Shown here piece by piece: positions 42,301-54,187 of a stretch of DNA of 64,000 nucleotides. Every line of letters starts with the position of its first letter. The stretch's first letter is position 1. The position numbers and the translations under genes were made by a program. The notes beneath the pieces are model-generated. The model did no database searches. It had not been told where the DNA came from and was given only the letters and a program-made list of their open reading frames with translations. Origin of the DNA: Litoditis marina (taxonomy: Eukaryota > Nematoda > Chromadorea > Rhabditida > Rhabditidae); contig OZ038433.1 in NCBI GenBank assembly GCA_964036275.1, positions 20,816,485-20,880,484 on the forward strand. The letters run 5' to 3'.

Positions 42301-44614
42301 GGGGTCGAACCACCAAATTGTATCTGAAAACCATCTTTGACACTCGAAAACAAGCGAAAATTCCACTAGTTTAGCGGCCCGTAAACTTTTAATTAACCAC
42401 GAACAACGGAAAAGTTAGTTAAGGAATAACATCTGCCGCCGAATTTTTATTTCGAAAAGTCAAGGATTTTGGGATTTAGTTTGTTCAGTAGTTTTTGATT
42501 AATTTCATTAGCCATTTTGCGTTTAAATTTTCAGGGACTTACCGATCTAAAGCTATTGCCGACAGGGAAAATGTTGACACAAAGACAGAGGAGCCCTGGA
42601 ATAAGGACATGATCTTTCTATAGTGGGTGCCAAATTTATCGATTTTTGTCTCTCGTCGGGATCGAAACTGTGAGCAAAATGTTTGTAGCAGGGCGCTAAC
42701 CACTGCGCTACGAGATTGCACGGCCGACAAGCTCTGGAATCGAGAATAACTGTCCGTACACAGCGGAAATTTAAATATACAGTACCCTCCCGCTTTTCCG
42801 TTGGCGACGACTACATCTTATACGCAAAGCAATTTCAAACCAAATCCTAGCCTTAATTAGTTATGAACAAAAATTTGAGTTCCAGGCAACATGATAGAGA
42901 ACTAACTGACTGCTGTGATAGCCTAAGTTTAACTTTTTTTGCAATAATTCGAATGCATTGTTTTCTATTTTTTTGTAGACTTTGTAAGAATTCAAATAGT
43001 ACAATGTCTTTCACAAAATGAATCACCGTTTTCACGCTTTAAATTTCGAAGATATTTCGCGCCCTTTCCATGAAAGTACATCTGTGATGATTTTCGGCGG
43101 TCGCACTCGTAGAATAATAAATTATCCGTCTTTCATATGATTGCTAGAGAAAAACTTTATAATCTCCAATAACCTGCCAAGCAACCTCTAATTTGGTTAG
43201 TGCTTTTAGTGGGCTGTTCACGAATAAAACCACCTATTACCTTCCAATAGATTTCTGAGTAATTTATCCCGGATATTGTTATTATGTGCGGCGTTCTCAC
43301 TACGTCATATTTACTCGGAATGCCGAAAACAACAAAAGACCAATTTTTGAGTCAAAAAACAATCTTCATGAATTTTACGTCGATTCTAAGTAGGGAAGGT
43401 ATTTGCCTAAATTTCGGAGGTGATGCTTCATGTCTTACTTCCGTAGTTTTTTTTCAATCTAGGCAGCGTAGCTATCCAACCTCAAGATAATTTCATACGA
43501 ACTTTTGAATGAAAACTTGCGAACTGTAGATGCAGCGTATAAATCAATAGAATATCAGGAGATGTTGATGAAAAATTGTAATCTCATGATGTTTGCGAGG
43601 GTTTGCTACCGCGAGAGATGAACGAGATTGCCAACATGCCTGCACGAGAGGAATGAGCTTGCAGACTGGTGAAGAGAAATACCACGTCTTGTAAACAGTA
43701 GTAATCGGCGTAATCGGCAGGGACGTTAGACAAATAAGTACATCGCTAATGGACAGGTTGAGGATGAATATGTTCTGCACAGTCTGCAGGTGACGGTTCC
43801 GCAGCGTCAAAAATCTGTAATTATATCATAGAAACTAGTTCGAACATATTCGATGCAAGTGGACGTTAGACAAGAGATGTTTCAGAAGGTTGTTGAACAC
43901 GTATTCTCTTACACAAAAGCAGACGGTAACTGATTGTTTCCACAGACTGAAACATGCTTTGCCGAAGTTGTGGGAGAAGTTCCACGTGCTACTAGTACTT
44001 ATTCACGTTCCATAATCTCTTCTCAAAAAGTACATGTGTTTTAGTTGGAAATTCTCTGACGTTAAAAGCGATCAAACATGCATCACCTCAAGGCGAAATC
44101 ACATTATGAGAAGACCGAAAGTTCAATTTTTATGTAGTAATATGTCGTACAACTTCTGCTCAAGTACATGAATTTTACGTATTGGAATAGCTGAAGGCGG
44201 AAGCTTGCGAGAAAAATGTTCTCATAAAAAGTTTAAAGAAAATATTTGCATATTCACTAACTATGTAACCTATTTTTTCTTCCATTTTCTTCAAATGCGA
44301 ACAATGTTAAAGCTTTGGACATACTATGTGGTCAATCATATTACCTGTAGAAGGTGTAGTAACGATTGACCACACAATGTGTTCAAACCCCCCGTTCGAG
44401 AGCTGTAGAAAACATTTAAATTTAAGATATCATAAAATCAAAAACATAAAACAAACAAAACGAATGAAACTCACAGTATGGCCAAATTGCCAATCAGTCC
44501 CAGCACGAATATATGAGCATAGAGCAATGCGAATATGATCATCGGTACGGTTTCATTCGTGTAATCGGGATATTTATCCACATACCGCTCACAGTGGGGA
44601 ACCGAACTGTTCAT
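39347..44614 (-). CDS. Class A neuropeptide receptor (NPY/NPFF-like GPCR)
   Basis: Eleven exons on the minus strand: 44614-44475, 43814-43640, 42595-42543, 42323-42173, 41863-41730, 41249-41153, 40941-40849, 40407-40283, 39761-39629, 39553-39509, 39388-39347. All frames join and give 395 aa. Seven membrane segments with class A marks: GNLAIL (TM1), NLSISDVL (TM2), a TM3 cysteine in VCKLIPLVQ, DRY after TM3, ECL2 cysteines in LCGE and FCTEHW, FGIAWLP (TM6) and NPVLY (TM7). The N-terminus carries NSS and NET glycosylation sites, and the tail is basic (KELKRKLKKW). The C-x-E-x-W pattern and the PLVQ motif point to NPY/NPFF-type peptide receptors, which couple to G proteins. Intron 2 appears to start with GC, not GT. 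The ATG follows an AG directly (44615-44616), so a spliced leader or an upstream exon is possible. Ligand unknown. Confidence 0.92.
42616..42815 (-). repeat. tRNA-derived SINE-like repeat, copy 2
   Basis: Same order of blocks as 29426-29622: ATAGTGGGTGCCAAATTTAT, a minus-strand tRNA-like AGCGCAGTGGTTAGCGC, then TACACAGCGGAAAT and CCGTTGGCGACGACTACA. It sits in intron 2 of the GPCR gene, its edge about 20 bases from the exon 3 acceptor. Confidence 0.75.
43458..43618. mobile_element. Hairpin MITE, GGCGGCGTAGCAATCCC family, decayed, in GPCR intron 2
   Basis: Left end TCTAGGCAGCGTAGCTATCC; right end AGGGTTTGCTACCGCGAGAGA. The inner CTCATGAGA words are worn. It ends about 22 bases from the exon 2 donor of the GPCR gene. 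Confidence 0.7.
44327..44372. repeat. Short inverted repeat
   Basis: TGTGGTCAATC and GATTGACCACA are perfect inverted copies about 25 bases apart, in the first intron of the GPCR gene. Confidence 0.7.
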
Positions 44615-44616
44615 CT

Positions 44617-47600
44617 GAAGAATAACACTCAGATTATAAAATAACTTTGGAGGGAACTCATTTACTTTTATCGTAAAATTCAATATTTATCTTCTGCGAT
44701 TTCACTGGCGTGTAATCATAACACCAACACAATGTTATTGTCAAGCTATGTCGGTAGTAAATTGTGCAAAAACGCTGAAATAACGAAACACGAGCACGTT
44801 TCTCATCACATGACGGTGATCTATAGAATTTTCGGTTGAGTTGTGAACCGAAAAATCTCAAATAGTTGGTGATGAAAAGTGAGAAACTCCTAAATGGCTG
44901 ATGTAACATTTTTCTTTACCACAAGCTCAATCATTATTTGAAAGACACTGCATACAATTACATACAATTTACTCAGACAGAAAATTAATTTATAGTTGTA
45001 AGAGGTAATCGGGCAAAGGCGTCATATGCCGAGTTCTGTCGGCATTTTCAGGATAATAATAACTGTTGTTGTTTCTCTTTTGTGGGTAAGCGTTAGAGTA
45101 CAAACCAATTTACATAAATTCTGTGGCGAATGTCTGAGGCCAAATGGCATTTCAAAAATGGAAAAATTTGTCAATCGCATACCTAAAATGAACTACTTTA
45201 AAAGTTAAGGTGGAACCTTTACCAATATACAAACCTACTTTTTGCAATCAAATTCATATCTGAAAACGGTCAGATAATTTGAAAAAAAGTATGAATGAGT
45301 CAAACGATTTGTAGAGACTATCGAGCAGGGTTGTATTTCTAGTTTTTCTCTGTAATATTATTAGCATTGTTTTGGTTTGCAAAAAAATCGTGCCAGATTC
45401 CAGCCAACTATTATTTATAGTTCTGTGCTATGCAACAATTCAATCCCGCATTATGTAATCGTGTCTAAAATGTTCGAAAAAGTTGTGAAGAATGAAGTAA
45501 TTTGGATTGCGGATTGACACTGATGTCTTTCTCTCTTTTTCTTCGCAATGGGGTCATAACAAATTCTATGGCGAGAAGGGGGAGCCATGAGGAAATACTC
45601 AGTAAGTCATCTCTTAATTATGGTGTGGCATCAAGACATTAGGCCAAGGTGGCTTGAACAACACGACTCGTAAAGTGTAGACATAGACTTTGGTGCACTT
45701 TATGTAACGAAAAACGGGGAACAGTTCTAATTTGTAGTTTGATCCGCAAACACAGGCTGATTTTGGAACATAACGAGTAGAGCATAAATAAAAAAAGGCA
45801 GGTTTCAGGTATACAAAGGTACTACAGAAAACTCTTTCCTGGAACAAGAACTGGGTGTCATAAACATGTTGTTGACTGACTTAGGACGTGGAAAAGTTGA
45901 AATGCGGACGATTGTCCGAGGGTAGTGAGTGTGAGAGAAGGAGAGAGAGATAAATATAGAGATAAAAAGAAGAATAGAAAGAGGGAGAGAGAGACAGAGG
46001 CAGGAGCAGTGTTTCTCTGCTGCCGCCGGAAAGTTTCACAAAACAGGGTTTGAGGCGAAACAGACGCAGGATGAGATAAAGGAGCCGGGATATTCCAGCA
46101 TATGCCCTCTGCAAATTAACGCTTCTACAACATTATGGCAATTACAACCAAAGTGCTTCTGAGTAAAAGCAGTTTCTCATTATTGCCTAGAATAATTACA
46201 TATATGTGCACAAACTAAATACACGTTTCAGAACTTGGAGTCGCATCTGGAGGTTCAAGAGTCCAGAGAGCATGCTCGCTATAGTGGTATCCATTTCTAC
46301 TCTGAAAACCAAGTGAATGCTCTCAGAAAAAAATTATTACAAAGATTTTGGCAAAATAATTTCGACAAGGTTAGAGCTCACATTGTAAAGCAGCGATTGG
46401 GAAATTCGAATAACAGATACCTAGCAAGACGGGTCCCTAAGGGTTGTGTGTATTGTACAAAATCATTTTGCAAGGGACGCGGAATCAAACTGCAAAGATG
46501 ATTAATGTATTCAAACTACAAAACCAAGTGTCAATAGCAATCAAACCAGGAGTGAAAATGTAGAAGAGAATGTGAATGAACAACAATTGACTAACTTTCA
46601 GAAAATTGAAATTGAAGTTTCTGATGTGCACTTTATTTTATCTTCTAGTTTTGATTAAGTACAGCAGAATCGGAGAGAACAATCTTGTAGAAAGCACAAT
46701 GCTTGTCACGGACTACTCACTTTCGAATACGAGACGAGGATTGTGACAAAAAGCAGGGCTGTTGTTATGACATGTTCCTATGTTATCTTCGCTATCGTCT
46801 TACCTGTTCATTGACAAGGGAAAACACCTTTCAAGTTACAGAGTTTATTAGAAATATCAACTGTCCAACACGATAGCAGGTTGTATCGCTATTCGCGAAA
46901 CATGCGTTGCACAGTTATATTCGAACACGCCGAATGATAGAGATTGATGGTGTTTCTTCAATTCGTGGTCGGATTGTGAGCAATGTTTGGTGATGATGAA
47001 CACTCATTATATCATTAAAATGGATCGAAATAAGACTTCCAAACGGATTAGACGAAACGTTATATGTGTGGGAAGGAAGGCAAAATACGGCCAGGCGGCA
47101 ATTGCGTGATAGGCGATAAAATGCATCAATGATCTCATTTTCCTCGCCTTTTCTATGAATCAGAAGGAGCCCCTACAATTACTCGTCATTCGGAGGAAAT
47201 AAACCAGTCACTTTCCGTTAACTTTCATCACATTTGAATGGAAAAATGGTGTGAATGATTCGTTGAAATTTATAACATGTTTGCGTTTGCAAAACGAAGT
47301 TCCTAGCTTGAGTCAGCGAGAAAACTTCAACTGAGAACGTCTCAACTTTTCATTGTCACTTTTATGATGAGCAGAACATTGAAAAAAACCTAGATTCCAC
47401 CAAGTGTCAAAGAAAAACTGGACATTCCATTCCCTGGAGGAACTTCAAGCAGTTTCAGTTTGCTTAATCAATTAATGTGCAGAACTCAGCTCTGAAATGA
47501 ATTCGGGATGTTTGCAAACCAAATACAACTCGGGAACGTAGGAAAATAAAACGCGATTGAATGAAACATAAGTGAAACGTAGACGTTTTTTATGACACGA

Positions 47601-49790
47601 ACACATTTACAATGTAGTAATCATCGCACTCTTTCATGGCTTCTCGCGTTCCTCAGTGAGCAAATCTTTTGATATAGCAATTTGAATAGCTTGTCTGCCT
47701 ACGATTAGCCCTTTGAACACGTGTGACCTCAATAATAACAAGTTCTGAAAAGAATATGTTTTTCGTTAAACGCACTCCAATGACAGCCACATGAATTTCA
47801 AAATGTTTGCCGTTGAAAAAATACGTTGAAAAAAAGTTTCTCATAAATTTCGTGATAAATTTCTAAAGAAGTTGTGTTTGAACTATATACAGTTTTTTGA
47901 AACAAATCCAAATCAGATGAGTTGGGCAAGAATCACGAAAATGGGTTTCTATTCAAATGTGTGTGGTGAACGAAATTTGTACAAGTACAAGTGGAATGTG
48001 GGTGAAGCGTTGCATATATCTCGAACATCGCTGTATTTGCGCGAAAGTGGCATTAGTTGAAAGTGGGCATTAACGTGGCGCCAAATAAATGATACCTGTC
48101 ACGAAACTGCAATTTATCGAACTCTTGAGGGTGAATGCATGCTTAATGGAAATAGAAACTAACGAACGCCTGGTGTATGGGAACACATTAATGATATTTG
48201 AGTGTAAAAGGTTTTCAACAATGTAAAATTTGATTTTTTTTGTCGAAGTTTCATGAGAGCGTTACAAAGTAAAAGTTTAGAATCAAGTAGGTCGTTTACA
48301 AAATTTTTGGTTAGTCTTGGCGAACCAATCAGTTTGCCTCATGCAAGCCATCTACATTTTGGAGTAGTGTGAACGGCTTCCATCACTCTATGCTCTATGC
48401 ATGAGGGAAAATTTTGCCATGGGTTCAAAGTTTATGCAATATAACTAAAAAGACTTGAAGCGCGGTTCTCAGTAGTAATGCTTGAGGTGCAATTATGACC
48501 AATAAATTAAGTTTGCTTATTACGGATGAAAGATGCCAAGCTAATTAGTACAAGACTCTCACTCGGTCAAGCGAGGAAAATATGATTTTCGAGACCAATT
48601 TTCTTGAAATTCACAAGATCCGCACTGGGTCCACGATTGGTATCAATCTATAAATATACGACGATTTTGTAGATCAATTCAGTCTTTTTGTCAAAAAGTT
48701 ATATAAATATATAAAACGCATCACGGAACGCACTACATCAATGCGATCAGCGTTGCACTAGAACAATGTTAACAGAACAGAAACCGTTTTGCTTTCTGGA
48801 GACATTGAGATGCTCGTCAGTCGTTCAGTGAAAACGGCTAATTGCGAGCTTGAGATATTTTTCATGAATCACATGATAGGAGTTCACAGCTATGAGAAAA
48901 CGTTCATTTGGCACGTTTTTACGAATTGTGTGTGATTCTGTTGTCCGTAACTTGCCTGTTCTATCATAAAACAGCCAAAAAATAAAAACGAGACGAACGA
49001 TAATCGTTCCGCAAATAATGAACGGAAATTACCTCTCATCTGCGGGTGTGTCCGGAATTGTTAATTTTTCTTTCCTTAACTGTGTGAAACAGTAAACACA
49101 ACTCAAATTTGAAAAAGTTAAGTTTTGTTAGATCTCATGTTTGTTTTGCATTAATAGCTGTGGGGAAGCCTGAGAGTTGAATAGAAAAAACCTGATTTCC
49201 GTTTTCGGAAATCAGGATAATTAAACTAAATGCAAAGGGAGTGATGTTGTTTCCTGCGTTCGAAATTGAATAGAAGAAACAGCTACTGTACATACTTGTT
49301 TTTTTTTCTGAGTTTTTGAGAATTCCAGATGCGGCTTTCGCAAAACCAACAAATGAATAATGAGAATTGGTAATGAAGTCATCAAGAAAATTAGTTTGTC
49401 TTGGTTCCAGCTCTTGCCAAATGTTAAAAGGCAAATAGAATAACAAAAATTAAATAGACAGTCGCTATGTCAATTGTTAAAATGGGTTCATTGAAGCGGA
49501 AGTGATCCTCCTAAAAACGCTGAAATCTACTACTTGTTCTCGTGCACTACTCAAACATGCTATGGGACTGAATCGCTTTCAGGTAACTCATATCTCTGTG
49601 AGTTTCGAGAGCCACTTCGAATCATTCAGTTCTATAAGTGTTGTGCATTGAACAGATCATCTTCAACATCTTGATTCAACATTTTCATAGTATGTCGTAT
49701 AACAAGCTCGAAACACAATCAAGATAGATAAGGCTCAGTTACCTTCAAAATATGATAAAGAGCAGAAATAAGTTTCAAACTATATATTTT
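44617..49790. other. Stretch with no gene recognised
   Basis: It lies upstream of the GPCR gene and should contain its promoter. An 88-codon plus-strand frame at 46235-46501 follows a TTTCAG and has a basic, cysteine-containing end, but I could not attach it to other exons. The purine-rich run at about 45930-45990 is a (GA)n-type tract. A copy of the ACGCAGGATG...CCGGGAT repeat lies at about 46065-46095. Confidence 0.45.
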
Positions 49791-51671
49791 TTATTCTTTG
49801 AAGCGATCCTGCTTCTTTAAACGCGGAATCACGATGTGAATGATTTGTCGCGATGGCATAAAAAGTACGTTTCAATTTGAGTGTGAAAAGTTCATTCTCA
49901 AAATATTTCTCCACGTTCAAGAAGATCATCGTGAACGCACCTGGTCGTATCGCATTAGATTCATTTCGAACAGTTTCTGTCGTAACTCCAGAAGTGCGTG
50001 TGTTCTATTCTCTCTCCTGTAGATGGATCGCAGCGCTTCAATGTCATCGTCTTCTAGCATCTTTTTGTCGACGCCTGAAACTCAATCAGAATACGTATGC
50101 ACATCCCGACAGTCTTATCCAACCCTGCGTCTCTCACTTTGCGCACTAATTCGCGACACCAGTATGTGACAGTTTAAAAACCTTTTTTTTTTGTTTTTTT
50201 TTGTTTGAGGAGACGCAGGCTGGAATAGTATGGTCCTGTATTTCTTTAGCCGTACTCATGTTTGTGAATTCGCCTACAGAAACATCTCAAAGTAAAATAG
50301 AAAGCCGAAAATACGAAGAGCCATATTGGTTAGTCAGCCGAATTGTACTCCTCTATTATGTATCCACTACGTGAGTGGGTAAGTAGAATTAAGCACATCA
50401 TGCGAGCGAATTATTTCCGATTAGAATTAAATAACAATGAAATGAAACAAAACTAGCAAACATATCAGCTTGATGACGTTCAAAACTTAATTGAAGCCAC
50501 CTGGATTTTTCTACCTCAACAAAAATCGAAATGAATACATTATGTTAATGTGAATAAATGACCATATATCCCTTATTTCACGAAACCAACAAAAAAATTC
50601 GAGAGCCTAACTTTTTCAGCTGCATAATTTCTATCGGGGATCCGAGCTATAGCTCTGGATGACTAACTTCTGAATAGGATGAGGTCATACAGCTCGCAGA
50701 CTAAGATGTTGCACGCGACAACTCAATACAGACACTTCTCAGCCAATTTGCCGGTCACTTTTGTGGGGGCCCCGACAAAAGAGAGTGCAAGTCAGAGAAA
50801 TTTACCCTTGCTCAGACTGTCTACGGTCTCATTGACCTCCATGATTAGTGGCAGATAATTATCACAAATGTTTCTGAGCACTATGTATTCATTTCTTGTA
50901 CGTGCCCTTAGGGTAATATTACACAGAGCAATCAATGACAAGTTTGTAACGCCGAATTTATGGAACAGAATAGTTGCATAGGCTTTAAAAATCCATTAAA
51001 ATAGGTTTTTATTATTATAGAAGTCAATCAATAAGATGCGTGGTATTGTAGTTCTTATAAAAATTATATTGTGTTAATCACGCGAGGATTAAGCATAGAT
51101 TATTTTGTTGTTGAACTTGCGAAAGCCCAATGTATTGAATAATAGCAACACTTTCACAATCGTAGTCAACGTGAGGGGAATCTGGTGAACGAAGGAGCCA
51201 ATGATGTGTTATTTATGCAATTACCAAGGATAAATCAGTTTGATAGGCTTCAACATGTTCAATGAAACTCATATTAGAAAACATAAAGTCTTTTTCATAA
51301 AGTCGACTTAGAGTTCTACAGTATGAACATGGAACTTCGAGACAGGTTTATTAACGTTACTATTCTCGGAACAGTTAAAAAATTTTGCATTCTACTCAAA
51401 AAGCGTTTATAGAGGGTCTGTCGGGAACCGAATTTCGTGCCTTGTGCTCCACGGTTAATTCCGTCGCTTCAATGCAAATGCGCTACAAAACTAATTTATT
51501 GCTATTTTTGTGGAACATTTAATCACAATTGATTTTAGAGATTCGAAAACTTGGTTTCTGGGAACTTTCGCGTTGTAGCGAACTAATTATCAGTGGAAAC
51601 AAATCGCGAGATTTGGTTCCTGCCAGACCATCTTCGAAAACATTGGTCGGTGGTGATGAATTTTGCGCCAT
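49791..51671 (-). CDS. Small helical protein with a CARD-like pattern (tentative model)
   Basis: Tentative four exons on the minus strand: 51671 to about 51527, 50982-50806, 50074-49941, 49808-49791. The two middle exons are the best supported: they join in frame (G split across the junction) with donors GTAAAT and GTGCGT and a TTTCAG acceptor. They are rich in charged, helix-forming sequence such as LRNICDNYLPLIMEV, SLSKGVDKKMLEDDDIEALR and ENRTHALLELRQKLFEM. The spacing of hydrophobic residues resembles a death-fold CARD (helices 1 to 5), which would suggest an adaptor in apoptosis or immunity, but this is pattern matching by eye only. The first exon (starting MAQNSSPPTNVFED) and the six-codon last exon are guesses, and the acceptor before exon 2 (TTTAAAG) is weak. 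Confidence 0.4.
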
Positions 51672-52376
51672 ACAAAAGTGAGAGAAAAGTAGTGTAGAAG
51701 TGTCGATGAATACGATGGGGACAATATGGTAAGTCAATACGTATCAGGCGTGAACATATCTATAACTTTAACTTCGCGTCTTGAATGATATAATTTCGTA
51801 TTCAGTAAACCAATTTATGTAGAGTAATTGCACACCGCTAAATGTGACGTGTTTTGATAGAATAACACAATGACATGTCCCGTGAAGAGCAATTGAACAT
51901 GTCAGGCTCAAAACAATAGGTGAAAAACAATCTGACTACATCATTAATGGTGGCTTCTATTTTAATACTCACTGAAAATTGGACAGCGTGCCAGAGAAGT
52001 TGTAGTTGGCTTTTCACCATGTTGAATTCCATCAAAAAACGTCAATTTCTGGTAGCCGTTCTTTCTTTCTATCCCAACACTTCATTATATGATTTTTTTT
52101 TCGGAAAATTTCTATTTTCTCTACGAAATGGTCATCAAAAAATCGTGGCACATAGACAACAGGTATCAGTGCGGGTGGAACGAACTATACCCTCCCACTC
52201 GTGCGGTATTTTCACTCTCATGAAAGTAAATGAGTTATGAGAAAAGGTTTGGCAAAGATCGAAAAAGAACCGCCTCCTGAGATAATGCTTATTATGCTGG
52301 GTCACGCCTGAATGAACGCCGTGCATTACTAATACAACTACTGAATAATGATGTAGACAGACTTCTCAAAACTTTA

Positions 52377-52515
52377 GTGGCCTTATCCACCAATATTTTT
52401 TCCTCTCTCGGGAGCATTTTTAGGCTCCCGGGAGAGCAAATTTGGTGAAAATTTCGCTCCCGGGAGCCCAAAAACGCTCCCGGGAGAGATAAAAATTATT
52501 GGTGGATACGGCCAC
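52377..52515. repeat. MITE, GTGGCCTTATCCACCAATA ends
   Basis: The ends GTGGCCTTATCCACCAAT and ATTGGTGGATACGGCCAC are inverted repeats with one mismatch. The interior repeats CTCCCGGGAGC in both directions. It shares its terminal consensus with 8161-8298, so the two belong to one family although their interiors differ. Confidence 0.85.
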
Positions 52516-54187
52516 AGAAGCAAGGTTCTAATGAGACAAAATTTTGCGAAATACACGAAATACATTCATGAAGAATTTGTGATTGAAGTTTGAAGACCAA
52601 GTGAATTGGGTTCTGATGTAATAATACTAAGTGTTGATCTGCATGATCAACGTCAGTTTTGAGCTGATGATGCTCTCACATACTCTTACATTGAGGTATG
52701 CTATTACAGAGCGTCATGTGTAATGAAATAACTTAAAGCAAATTGATATGTTTCGAGCGTGAAATTTATATAATTCGCCGAGACCACTTTCCGCGGAGAT
52801 AAAAAATGTCGAAGAAAGTTTACCAGTCAGGAGAATGAGATAGAGAGAAAAAGTAAGTGGTACGTTTTGCTTCTACCCCAGCGCTACCAATTGCATCGAA
52901 CTACCTCTCCTCAGAAGCATTATTAGTAAGGTAGAGCAAGGGAATTTTTTCTAGAATCATAATTTGTCCGGCGGATTCTGAGCGAAACTCGGTGGTCAAT
53001 TAATGGCATTTCACATAAGGTTTAAGGCATGGAATATTAGAACATTACACGCTTCTTCAGTGCCGGAATGCGAGCTAAGCTAATTATTTTTCTTACATTG
53101 CAAATGTTCCGCGCTAGATTCGATATGTTTGAACTCAAATGTTCGAACTCCTCAATGTCGCTACTAGCCAATGTTCTAATCAGAATTCATAGAACAGGGA
53201 AGGTTAAAGAACTTGCAAAAAGAGGTTTGAGACAACGACTCTGTGCCGCGGGCAAGTAATGTGAGACCTTATAGAGCTCAATAGCACATCATAACTCGTG
53301 TGACTTTTGAATCCGATCCATAAATTACTTCCTCCTACCTAGAACATTTTCTCATCACATGGAACCGGGCATAACTTGGAACTGTTACAACTCACTAACA
53401 GGTCTCCATTCAAAAGCAATTTTATCTAATTAAATATGGAGTATCGCATGCCAGCAGAAGAGGTTCTCATCCGTTCAGGATAAGATTTTGCTTCAGTAAA
53501 TTTCCGGAAGCGAGAACAAGAAAAATCGTTTAGTAGCGTTGTGAGCGAAACTCTTCAAGTGGACAATTCAACTTCTTCTTCAGACAAAATAAAGTTTACG
53601 TTTGCCTTCATCTCAGGTACGTTCTCGAAATGTCTACCCAGCTGTGTGTTACATGATTTCCCGTCAGAAAATCAAGGTTCATGAAGCGAGCTCCTGCCTA
53701 TAACGTCAATAATAATCATGTTTGGTTTAGTTGGTTTTGTACTACTGTTTAGTTGGTTTTGTACTACCGTTTTGTACTACATCAGTTCCGTTATGGCATT
53801 GGACACTTCCCCATTGAAAGTTTCCACGCATCAGATGAGGTGTTCATTGCTTTTATGACCAAGTTAACGTCAACTTCCAATGAGTTGAAAACAAACTCCA
53901 TTGAACCAGAAAGTTAACATCATACATGACACATTTCTGAACTACGTAAGATTCACTGTTAAGTACGAGACACGTCCTTCCTCAATAGATTTGGATGAAT
54001 AACACTTGTTATTCGCTGATGACCAAGTTCAACGCGGTAGTAAAGTTTTGGGAAACTTTTCCGGCCCAAACAAGTCAGATTATTAAACAAATCGTTGACC
54101 TACAACTGAGGTGGACGCAAGATTGAGAACGATGAAATCTTAACGATAAAAAGGTTTTGAATAAGCTCGTGGTCAGACGCCTATTTC

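Noticed and set aside
46235..46501. 88-codon plus-strand frame after TTTCAG, ending CTKSFCKGRGIKLQR
   Set aside because: No partner exons found. Part of its 3' end (TGTATTGTACAAAA-CATTTTGCAA) also occurs in a GPCR intron near 39470, so it may be repeat-derived.
53068..53259. 63-codon plus-strand frame beginning with a hydrophobic stretch
   Set aside because: Too short a hydrophobic run for a clear signal peptide. No exons or conserved motif nearby.
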